Position numbers and translations under genes: made by a program | NCBI GenBank assembly: GCA_900316285.1 | Contig: ONCG01000012.1 | Coordinates: 1 to 64,000, forward strand | Direction: 5' to 3' | From: an uncultured Prevotellaceae bacterium | Lineage (GTDB): Bacteria > Bacteroidota > Bacteroidia > Bacteroidales > Bacteroidaceae | Length of the DNA: 64,000 nucleotides | The notes under the pieces: model-generated | The model's input: the letters and a program-made list of their open reading frames with translations, nothing else | What the model was told of the DNA's origin: nothing | Databases searched by the model: none | Part shown: piece after piece, positions 15,974 to 22,497 of the stretch | Position numbering within the stretch: position 1 is the first letter of the stretch | Layout: the number at the start of each line of letters is the position of its first letter

Positions 15974-16591
15974 TTAGTCCTCCTGGTTAGCCTTATATGA
16001 AGTGATCAGATAGTAACGGTTCTCGTTCATATCGCGCAGCTCACCCATGATTTTCTTGATGACTCTGTAGGGAGTGTTCTGGTCAGCCTTGATGGCCACC
16101 TTGATGTCTTCGTTGGCATTGCGTGCCTCCGTTACCCACATCTGGAACTCACTCTTGTCACCATCAATACTATCAAGAGGGATACCTCCCTGCTGCTTAA
16201 TGGCAACGTTTCTTGAATCGGGATCGAGCTTCAGGTAAGCTTCGAGCTTATCCATCGGCATGCCCCACATACCATCCTCGAGGAACGCTGTGCGCTGCAG
16301 GGGGTCGATGGAGACACCGAACTGACCTGCCATGCTGAGCAGCGCTGCCTGAGCGTGATTCTCATTATCCATGCCCATATAGATATTGCCGATGGAGTCG
16401 ACCAATATATTGAGCACGTTAGTCTCCGGAACTTTGATCTCCGAGACAGACATAGGTGTGGTAACGGTTGCCGGCTCTTTCTTCATGAACGTAGAGCTCA
16501 TCATGAAGAAGGTCAGCAGCAGCACCATCACGTCTGACATAGGAGTCATATCGATCCAGATGTCCGCTTTCTTAATTTTTACTTTACCCAT
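15974..16591 (-). CDS. exbD: Biopolymer transport protein ExbD (first copy)
   Basis: A 205-residue ExbD/TolR protein. The N-terminal KADIWIDMTPMSDVMVLLLTFFMM carries the conserved Asp (D-V-M) inside the single transmembrane helix. The periplasmic domain (about 45-205) includes IKADQNTPYRVIKKIMGELRD, a typical ExbD block near the C-terminus. It starts 31 bp after exbB and is followed closely by the second exbD, so the three channel genes are almost certainly co-transcribed. Confidence 0.93.
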   Translation of the reverse strand: MGKVKIKKADIWIDMTPMSDVMVLLLTFFMMSSTFMKKEPATVTTPMSVSEIKVPETNVLNILVDSIGNIYMGMDNENHAQAALLSMAGQFGVSIDPLQRTAFLEDGMWGMPMDKLEAYLKLDPDSRNVAIKQQGGIPLDSIDGDKSEFQMWVTEARNANEDIKVAIKADQNTPYRVIKKIMGELRDMNENRYYLITSYKANQED

Positions 16592-16622
16592 AATGATAAA
16601 TGTTTTAAAGGGTTAGCAAAAA

Positions 16623-17456
16623 TTAAGCCTCTTCTGTGTGGTTTGCTTCGTAGGTCTGAGCGATTGAATAACCAACCTCGTCGAGGGCGTATGTCAACTT
16701 GTCAATCTTGTTCGTGAAGTAGTTGTAAGCAACCACAGCAACCCAAGACGTCAAGATACCAGAAGCCGTGTTCACCAGAGCCTCAGAGATACCTACTGAC
16801 AGAGCAGCTGAGTCACCACCACCAGTTGCAGCCAGAGCGGCGAACGAACGAATCATACCTACCACAGTTCCGAACAGAGCGGTCAGCGTACCGAGGGTAA
16901 CGATAGTACCAAGGATCGGCATGTTCATCTGCAGAGTCGGCATCTCGAGCTGAGTAGCTTCCTCATGAGCCTGCTGGATCTTAGCGACCTTCTGAGCCTT
17001 CTTCATACCGGGAGTAGCTTCCATCTCCTTGTAAGCCTTCAGCGAAGCGCCAACAACGTTAGCGACAGTACCACGCTGATCGTCGCACAGCTTCTGAGCC
17101 TTGGCGAAGTCGCCTTCCTTCAGAGCCTGCTTGATGTTAGCAACGAACTTGGGGAGCTTACCCTTACCGAAAGCGGTGCGGAGAGCGAGAGCACGCTCAA
17201 CGCTGAGTGCGATAGCGGTAAACAACAGAGTGATAATCACAGGCACAACGATACCACCTTTGTAGATAGTACCGAGCATGTTGGTGGGCTCGTTAGCGGT
17301 GTCACCCTCTTTGAAGTTAGCGGGGTTACCGAGCACGTACATGTAGAAACATACTGCTGCGATGAAACAGAAAACAATAATCCAGATTGCGGCCTGGACA
17401 CCCTGGAAGCCCTGAGATTTCTTCGGGGCTGCGGCTTTAGCTTGTGTAGTTGCCAT
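16623..17456 (-). CDS. exbB: MotA/TolQ/ExbB proton channel protein
   Basis: A 277-residue inner-membrane protein. Transmembrane helices are visible at about 24-46 (AAIWIIVFCFIAAVCFYMYV), about 72-92 (VVPVIITLLFTAIALSVERA) and in the C-terminal pair (about 180-215 and 228-252). The block LQMNMPILGTIVTLGTLTALFGTVVGMIRSF contains the conserved channel-lining Thr/Gly residues of the MotA/TolQ/ExbB family. It forms the stator with ExbD that harvests proton flow to energise TonB. It is the first gene of the cluster and has a -7 box 66 bp upstream. Confidence 0.95.
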   Translation of the reverse strand: MATTQAKAAAPKKSQGFQGVQAAIWIIVFCFIAAVCFYMYVLGNPANFKEGDTANEPTNMLGTIYKGGIVVPVIITLLFTAIALSVERALALRTAFGKGKLPKFVANIKQALKEGDFAKAQKLCDDQRGTVANVVGASLKAYKEMEATPGMKKAQKVAKIQQAHEEATQLEMPTLQMNMPILGTIVTLGTLTALFGTVVGMIRSFAALAATGGGDSAALSVGISEALVNTASGILTSWVAVVAYNYFTNKIDKLTYALDEVGYSIAQTYEANHTEEA

Positions 17457-17521
17457 AATTTAAATTTTAATTTTTTGGTTATTAAAAGAGTTTAAGTTGA
17501 AAATAATCTAAAATTTGACAC

Positions 17522-17529
17522 GCAAAGAT
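17522..17529 (-). promoter_or_regulatory. exbB operon promoter, -7 box
   Basis: Minus-strand TATCTTTG (CAAAGATA on plus) fits TAnnTTTG and gives a leader of about 60 nt to the exbB start. The -33 box is not clear. Confidence 0.6.
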
Positions 17530-17598
17530 AACAATTTATGGTAAAGTAACGCAACGATTAAGAAGATTTAACAATGAAAAACTGCATTTTTTTACAAA

Positions 17599-18804
17599 TC
17601 AGGCCAGTTTTGCCAATGCTTGGGCTATTCGTTGGAGTGCTTTACGGATGTTTTCGTCACTCGTTGCGTAGCTCATTCGGAAGCATTCCGGGTCGCCGAA
17701 GGCATCGCCTCCGACGGTAGCCACATGTGCCTCGGTGAGCAGATAAAGTGCGAGGTCGTTGCTGTTGTTGATGGTGACGACGTCGTCGCCGCTCTTGTAG
17801 TGCTTGCCATAGAAGCTTGAGCACTTCGGGAAGAGGTAGAAGGCACCGTCGGGACGGTTGACCTCGAGGCCGGGAATCTGGTTGGCGAGTTCAACGATGA
17901 GGTCGCGGCGACGCTCGAAGGCCTGTCGCATCTGCTCCACGCAGTCCTGCGGGAGTGTGTAGGCAGCCTCGGCAGCTTTCTGGCTGACGGAGCACGGTCC
18001 GCTGGTGTACTGTCCCTGCAGCTTGTTGCAGCCCTTCACAATCCACTGGGGTGCAGCCATGAATCCGATGCGCCATCCCGTCATCGCGTAGGCTTTCGAC
18101 ACGCCGTTGATGACGATGGTGCGCTCCTTCATGCCCGGGAACTGAGCGATGCTCTCATGGTGCCCTATATAAATAATGTGTTCGTAGATCTCGTCGGCAA
18201 GCACATAGAGGTCGTCGTGCCTAAGCACCACCTCGGCCAGTGCCTTCAGTTCGTCGCGGGTGTAGACGCTACCGGTAGGATTGCTGGGCGAACAGAGGAT
18301 GAGCATGCGTGTGCGAGGGGTGATGGCGGCTTCGAGCTGCTCGGGAGTGATCTTGAAGTTCTGCTCGATGCCGGCACGGATGTGAACAGGCACACCTCCT
18401 GCCAACAACGCCATCTGTGGGTAGCTCACCCAGTAAGGCGTGGGGATGATGACCTCCTCGCCATCGTTGACAAGAGCCATCACAGCATTGCAGACACACT
18501 GCTTGGCACCATTCGAAACGAGAATCTCGTCAGCGGTGTAGTCGAGTCCGTTCTCGTTCTTCAGCTTGGCGACGATGGCGCGGCGCAGGTCGGCATAGCC
18601 CGGCACAGGCGAGTAGCGCGACCAGTTGTCGTCGACAGCCTGCTTGGCTGCCTTCTTGATGTCGTCAGGAGTATTGAAGTCGGGTTCTCCCACGCTGAGG
18701 TTGATCACATCGATGCCCTGTGCCTTCATCTCGGCACTTTTCTGCGACATCGCGAGAGTGGCTGAGGTTGCCAGTCGGTTGAGGCGTTCTGAGAGTTTTG
18801 CCAT
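17599..18804 (-). CDS. aspC: Pyridoxal-phosphate aminotransferase, aspartate aminotransferase type
   Basis: A 401-residue class I/II aminotransferase, the usual length for fold type I subgroup Ib enzymes. The PLP-binding region is VINGVSKAYAMTGWRIGF, where the Lys of SKAYAMTGWR forms the Schiff base. Other family blocks are LSVGEPDFNTP, NGAKQCVCNA, CSPSNPTGSVYT (Asn contacting the cofactor), ADEIYEHIIY and the substrate-binding Arg near ECFRMSYATS. It probably transfers amino groups between aspartate and 2-oxoglutarate; other specificities (such as prephenate) cannot be excluded. It is monocistronic, with a TAACTTTG box 35 bp upstream. Confidence 0.93.
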   Translation of the reverse strand: MAKLSERLNRLATSATLAMSQKSAEMKAQGIDVINLSVGEPDFNTPDDIKKAAKQAVDDNWSRYSPVPGYADLRRAIVAKLKNENGLDYTADEILVSNGAKQCVCNAVMALVNDGEEVIIPTPYWVSYPQMALLAGGVPVHIRAGIEQNFKITPEQLEAAITPRTRMLILCSPSNPTGSVYTRDELKALAEVVLRHDDLYVLADEIYEHIIYIGHHESIAQFPGMKERTIVINGVSKAYAMTGWRIGFMAAPQWIVKGCNKLQGQYTSGPCSVSQKAAEAAYTLPQDCVEQMRQAFERRRDLIVELANQIPGLEVNRPDGAFYLFPKCSSFYGKHYKSGDDVVTINNSNDLALYLLTEAHVATVGGDAFGDPECFRMSYATSDENIRKALQRIAQALAKLA

Positions 18805-18838
18805 AGTGCGTTATCTATTGTTTTTCTATTGCTGGCTG

Positions 18839-18846
18839 CAAAGTTA
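18839..18846 (-). promoter_or_regulatory. aspC promoter, -7 box
   Basis: Minus-strand TAACTTTG (CAAAGTTA on plus), 34 bp before the aspC ATG. No convincing -33 box. Confidence 0.55.
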
Positions 18847-18895
18847 CACAATCAAAGTGAGAAACGGAAAGAAATGTGAAGTTTTTTCAACTATT

Positions 18896-20866
18896 TCATG
18901 ATTCTGCTGGTGCATCAGCGGGTGTCGGGGCTGGCGCCGCGGTGGGTGTAGCACCGGGCTCGGCGGCAGGCAGCATCTCGTTGATACGGCCCACGATCTT
19001 CTGGTTCGTATCGCGGATGACGTTCAGATCGTGGTGCAGGCGGAGGCGGAACTTCCACATGCGGAAATACAGAAACAGCCCCAAGGGCATGATGATGGCC
19101 GCCACAATGTTCATCCAGCGATGCTCGAAGGGGCGTGTGTGTGCCTTCACCGAGACGATTGGATAGTGGTTGAGCTCGGTGAGGATGAACTTGTCGCGCG
19201 TGTTACCGAGATCCTCGATGACGAGTTCCATCTCGTCGCTGATGCGCTCAATCTCGTGGTCGGGCTCGTAGCGGAAGAACACTTTTACGGGATTCGGCAT
19301 GCGGATGAGGCTATGCTGACGGGCATAGACCGTCACTTCGTCGGTGATGCGGTTGAGGGCTACAGCGTCGGCGCGATAGTCAGGATCGTTGATGATGACC
19401 TCCTTGCCAAAGACGTGCCGCTTCTGGCGTAGTCCGAGCAGACGGATGAAGAACGTGCGATAGGCATCCATATTGAACACCACCGAGTCGTTGTTGGCCT
19501 TGTAGGTGAAGAACACAGCAAGGGGTGCGAGCACGGCGGTGGCGAGGCCCTTTCCGAACCAGATTGACCACATGCCGCCTCGCGACATGCGGTAGCCGGT
19601 GTTGTCGAGGATGTAGAAGATGATGAAAACCACCACCGAAATAATGACCGGAATGCCGAGTCCACCCTTGCGGATGATGGCTCCGAGGGGTGCGCCGATG
19701 AAGAAGAAGATAAGGCACGACAAGGCAAGCGTGAACTTACTGATGGCCTCGATGTTATGTTCGCGCAAGATGCGATCGGCATCGTTCATGATCATAGCCT
19801 GAAACTCCAGCTCGCTCATCTGCGACTGCACATTGCTCAGCGCCATGTTCACCACACGCTGCTTCTCGTTCTCCGGCAAACGGTTGAAGAGGGTGTCGAG
19901 GTTGAGCGTAGGACTGGCGGCGCGCTTCTCAGCAACCGTCGAGTCGCGGCCCGAAAGCGGAAACTCCGTGTAGTAGCGCGACTGGGCAGCGGTGTAGTAG
20001 CTGTGGCCGATGCTGTCGTAGACCAGACTGAGCGAGTCGCGGTCGTGGAGAATCTGTTCGATGCCCTTTCCGCGAGCGTCGGCAGAGAACAGCGAGGCAT
20101 CGGCGACGTTGAAGTCGCCGTCGTAGTCGAGGACGAGTTGTTTCGTGGTGAATGTCTGTCGCTGATAGGGCACCGATGCCGAGCCACCCAGCTGCTGCGA
20201 CTGCATGTTCTCGAACCACTCCCCACTCCACAGCGAGAGCAACAGGTGCTGCTTGTCGGCAGTGGTCTGCAGCATACCCGAGTCGGCGAGGATGATCTGC
20301 TGGTCCTCGTAGCTGCCCGTCATGCGATAGATCATAATGCCATAGAGCTTACCCGTCTGCATGTCCTTCTTTTGCACGTAGATGTTGCTGCCGGGAATGC
20401 CGTCGTAGAAGATGCCTTCGGGAATCTCCAACTCTGGACTCTTCTGTTTCATCGAAACAAGTAGCTGTCGCATCTTGAACGTGGCTTCGGGGGCAATGTA
20501 GTTCTGGAAATAGAGCGAGCCCAAGCAGATGACCACCGCTACGACGATGAGCGAGCGCATGGCCTGCATGAGCGAGATGCCGGCAGCCTTGATGGCGGTG
20601 AGCTCACTGCTCTCGCCCAGGTTACCAAAGGTGATGAGCGACGACAACAGTAGCGCAAGCGGTAGCGCCTGTGCCACGAGGCTCAGTCCCATATACCAGA
20701 AGAACTGCGCCATCACCTCCATCGAGATTCCCTTACCGATGAGCTCGTCGACATATCGCCACAGGAACTGCATCATCAACACAAACTGGCTGATGAAGAA
20801 CGTTCCCACGAACAGCAGCATGAACTGCTTGATCATGAATATGTCGAGCTTCTTGATTCTGAACAT
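18896..20866 (-). CDS. LptF/LptG-family permease (lipopolysaccharide export)
   Basis: A 656-residue inner-membrane protein of the YjgP/YjgQ family (LptF/LptG), which with LptB extracts lipopolysaccharide from the inner membrane for transport outward. The N-terminal half has transmembrane helices at about 13-35, 55-80 and 100-125, with the typical opening IKKLDIFMIKQFMLLFVGTFF and SSLITFGNLGESSELTAIKAAGIS. A long periplasmic beta-jellyroll region follows. Three further helices occur at about 365-455 (ALSCLIFFFIGAPLGAIIRKGGLG is a family hallmark). After them is an unusually long cytosolic tail with another hydrophobic patch near 595 and a Pro/Ala-rich end. At 656 residues it is far longer than E. 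coli LptF (366), as is common in Bacteroidetes. LptF and LptG cannot be told apart here. Confidence 0.87.
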   Translation of the reverse strand: MFRIKKLDIFMIKQFMLLFVGTFFISQFVLMMQFLWRYVDELIGKGISMEVMAQFFWYMGLSLVAQALPLALLLSSLITFGNLGESSELTAIKAAGISLMQAMRSLIVVAVVICLGSLYFQNYIAPEATFKMRQLLVSMKQKSPELEIPEGIFYDGIPGSNIYVQKKDMQTGKLYGIMIYRMTGSYEDQQIILADSGMLQTTADKQHLLLSLWSGEWFENMQSQQLGGSASVPYQRQTFTTKQLVLDYDGDFNVADASLFSADARGKGIEQILHDRDSLSLVYDSIGHSYYTAAQSRYYTEFPLSGRDSTVAEKRAASPTLNLDTLFNRLPENEKQRVVNMALSNVQSQMSELEFQAMIMNDADRILREHNIEAISKFTLALSCLIFFFIGAPLGAIIRKGGLGIPVIISVVVFIIFYILDNTGYRMSRGGMWSIWFGKGLATAVLAPLAVFFTYKANNDSVVFNMDAYRTFFIRLLGLRQKRHVFGKEVIINDPDYRADAVALNRITDEVTVYARQHSLIRMPNPVKVFFRYEPDHEIERISDEMELVIEDLGNTRDKFILTELNHYPIVSVKAHTRPFEHRWMNIVAAIIMPLGLFLYFRMWKFRLRLHHDLNVIRDTNQKIVGRINEMLPAAEPGATPTAAPAPTPADAPAES

Positions 20867-20919
20867 CCGAACTCCTTATTATTTTACATGCCCGAGCACA
20901 CACCCACGCACGTAATCGG

Positions 20920-21130
20920 GTGCAAAGTTACGAATAAGTGAGCGAAATGCAAAGGAAAAAAAGGATTTTTTTGCTTTGCTTTTCCGAACGAAAGTAAATT
21001 CGGCGAAGCCAAAATTACGAAAAGTTGAGCGCAAAACAAAGAAACTCGTTTCTTTTTTTGCCGAGACGGAGTAACTTCGCGAATTTTAATCGCAAAGGTA
21101 CGAAAAAATCGCGTAAGTGAGCAAAAAGGA
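20920..21130. repeat. Promoter-like degenerate repeats
   Basis: GCAAAGTTACGAATAAGTGAG at 20922-20942 and GCAAAGGTACGAAAAAATCG at 21092-21111 (followed by TAAGTGAGCAAAA) are versions of one motif. A middle, more diverged copy contains ATTACGAAAAGTTGAGCGC near 21012-21031. On the minus strand the two clear copies read TTTG-N19/21-TAnCTTTG. Confidence 0.7.
20923..20953 (-). promoter_or_regulatory. LptF/G promoter carried by an interspersed repeat
   Basis: On the minus strand TTTG (20950-20953), 19 nt, then TAACTTTG (20923-20930). The whole stretch (GCAAAGTTACGAATAAGTGAG...) is a repeat with a second version at 21093-21125, so the promoter appears to be part of a repeated cassette. Confidence 0.7.
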
Positions 21131-21718
21131 ACTAATTTCTTTCTCGAGTGCGAGAAATTTATGGTAATTATTGAAGTTTCGCAAGGCTCACTTCTTGAGG
21201 CTTAAAGTGTCTAAAGGGGAGATTTAGAGCCCCTTGATAAGGGGCGGCCGTAATGCAGGGTTTTATGTTCGTAAATAGGATGTTTAATGACTTGCAGCCA
21301 ACTGTAGGGGCAGACCCCCGTGTCTGCCCGCCCTTCTGGAAGGAGGGTAGCAAAACGGTCTGCCTGCCCCGAATCAGCGATCCATTCAAACGGGCAGACA
21401 CGGGGGTCTGCCCCTACGCATGGAGCATAGCTTATGAAGAAGGTGAAAAATGTAAAGAAAATGCAACCCACTGATAACCAGCAGGTTGCAAAATCTCTGT
21501 TTTCGGCCCCAATGGCGCGAGTATTTGTATTGAAGAAGAAAAAGGCGCAGAAAGTGTTCATGCGGTTTGTTAAAAACAACCCGATTTTAACAGTTCTCTG
21601 ACGATGAGCGACACCCCTCGGCCTCTCCTATATATAAGAAGAGGTGGCGATGCGAACCGCTGCAAAAATCCTGCCTGCCCAGCGCGGGAACGTGCGCCCG
21701 AGGACGCTTTGCCCGTCC
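20954..21718. other. Intergenic region of about 765 bp without genes
   Basis: No coding region is supported. It holds the second promoter-like repeat (21093-21125) and a hairpin AATTTCT...AGAAATT near 21135-21160. It also holds the inverted pair of GTAGGGGCAGAC palindromic repeats (21304-21417). The segment from about 21420 to 21718 shows nothing I recognise. Confidence 0.65.
21304..21417. repeat. Inverted pair of GTAGGGGCAGAC palindromic repeats
   Basis: The left copy 21304-21330 and right copy 21391-21417 are perfect 27-bp inverted repeats. Each copy starts GTAGGGGCAGAC, then CCCCGT, then GTCTGCCC, so it is also internally palindromic (GGGCAGAC/GTCTGCCC). Related copies lie at 31193-31270 and 41567-41593. 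Confidence 0.9.
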
Positions 21719-22117
21719 TTAGAGGCCACTGGAGTGATGCAGACGTTCCAGGTTATCGTCCCAGATGTCGTGGAGCAGAGGGATGTCCTCAGGCAGCGCA
21801 TAGTCGACGATGTGCAACATGAAGTCGCCTGTGAGGTCGCTCTTCAGCATACGCATCTCGAGGAAAGCCTCGCTGTCGTCCTCATCGATCCAGCGCATGC
21901 GCAAGTGGCTCTGCTTCACGCACTCCAGGATTTCGAGCTTGCGTGAATCGTAGTGCATCAGCGGGTTTCCCCAGGCCAGCGTTACGGTCTGGTCGTCCAT
22001 CTGCACATCGTCGGCAATCCATCGTGCCAGACCCGATGCCGTGCTCATCAGCTGCCAGATGATGGCGGGTGAGTTCGATCTCAACTCGTATTCTAAATCC
22101 AGCCTTTCTTTCTTCAT
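21719..22117 (-). CDS. START-like / AHSA1-type domain protein
   Basis: A 132-residue cytosolic protein starting at MKKERLDLEYELRSNSPAIIW; the 18-residue upstream extension in frame (MHRKNEIICL...) is out of character and was rejected. The pattern EYELRSNSPAIIWQLMSTASGLARWIADDV and LRMRWIDEDDSEAFLEMRMLKS matches small START-like/SRPBCC proteins of Bacteroidetes, which form a hydrophobic ligand pocket. No catalytic motif is visible and the ligand is unknown. It is transcribed toward the LptF/G gene but separated from it by 850 bp. A TATATTTG box on the minus strand (22169-22176) lies about 52 bp upstream. Confidence 0.75.
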   Translation of the reverse strand: MKKERLDLEYELRSNSPAIIWQLMSTASGLARWIADDVQMDDQTVTLAWGNPLMHYDSRKLEILECVKQSHLRMRWIDEDDSEAFLEMRMLKSDLTGDFMLHIVDYALPEDIPLLHDIWDDNLERLHHSSGL

Positions 22118-22215
22118 ATTGATAGCGTTTAAGCGATGATTTAAACAGATTATTTCATTCTTTCGGTGCAAATATAGTAAAAATTTTCGAATTGCGAAGA
22201 AAAAGTTGCGAAAAT

Positions 22216-22247
22216 TTTGGTGAATTCAAAACTTTATATTACCTTTG
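22216..22247 (+). promoter_or_regulatory. tRNA-Met promoter
   Basis: TTTG (22216-22219), a 20-nt spacer and TACCTTTG (22240-22247). Transcription would begin about 59 nt before the tRNA. Confidence 0.7.
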
Positions 22248-22309
22248 CACCGCATTTCGAGAAGGGAGCGCCCCGAAAGAGGCCTTTCAAGAACCGAAAG
22301 CAGATGGAT

Positions 22310-22386
22310 GGCGGGATAGCTCAGTTGGTTAGAGCGTCGGATTCATAATCCGGAGGTCGAGGGTTCGGGTCCCTCTCCCGCTACCA
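22310..22386 (+). tRNA. tRNA-Met (CAT anticodon)
   Basis: A 77-nt cloverleaf with encoded CCA. Acceptor GGCGGGA pairs with TCCCGCT (first pair G-T). The D arm is GCTC...GAGC. The anticodon stem-loop is TCGGATTCATAATCCGG with anticodon CAT, and the T arm is GAGGG-TTCGGGT-CCCTC. The first base pair is not the unpaired type expected of initiator tRNA, so this is elongator Met, or less likely the lysidine-modified Ile2 tRNA. Confidence 0.93.
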
Positions 22387-22395
22387 AAAGTAAAG

Positions 22396-22430
22396 ACTCC
22401 TGCAAGCCGCAAGGTTTGCAGGAGTTTTTG
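22396..22430 (+). terminator. tRNA-Met terminator
   Basis: ACTCCTGCAA (22396-22405) pairs with TTGCAGGAGT (22416-22425), followed by TTTTG. Lies 10 bp after the tRNA. Confidence 0.85.
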
Positions 22431-22497
22431 CGTTTTGTGTGCCACAGGTGCTGCAGGAAGTTTTTGCGTGATGTGTGCTACAGGTGCTGCAGGAAGT
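22418..22497. repeat. Short direct repeats at the 3' end of the PUL 1 regulator
   Basis: GTGTGCCACAGGTGCTGCAG (from 22437) recurs as GTGTGCTACAGGTGCTGCAG (from 22474), 37 bp apart. The second copy contains the last codons of the regulator. The terminator arm GCAGGAGTTTTTGCG and GCAGGAAGTTTTTGCG belong to the same pattern, so the end of the gene was copied outward. Confidence 0.75.

Noticed and set aside
22118-22171. 18-codon extension of the START-like protein
   Set aside because: The added residues do not resemble the family, and the START-like domain begins directly at the ATG at 22117. The extension would also reach into the TATATTTG promoter box at 22169-22176.
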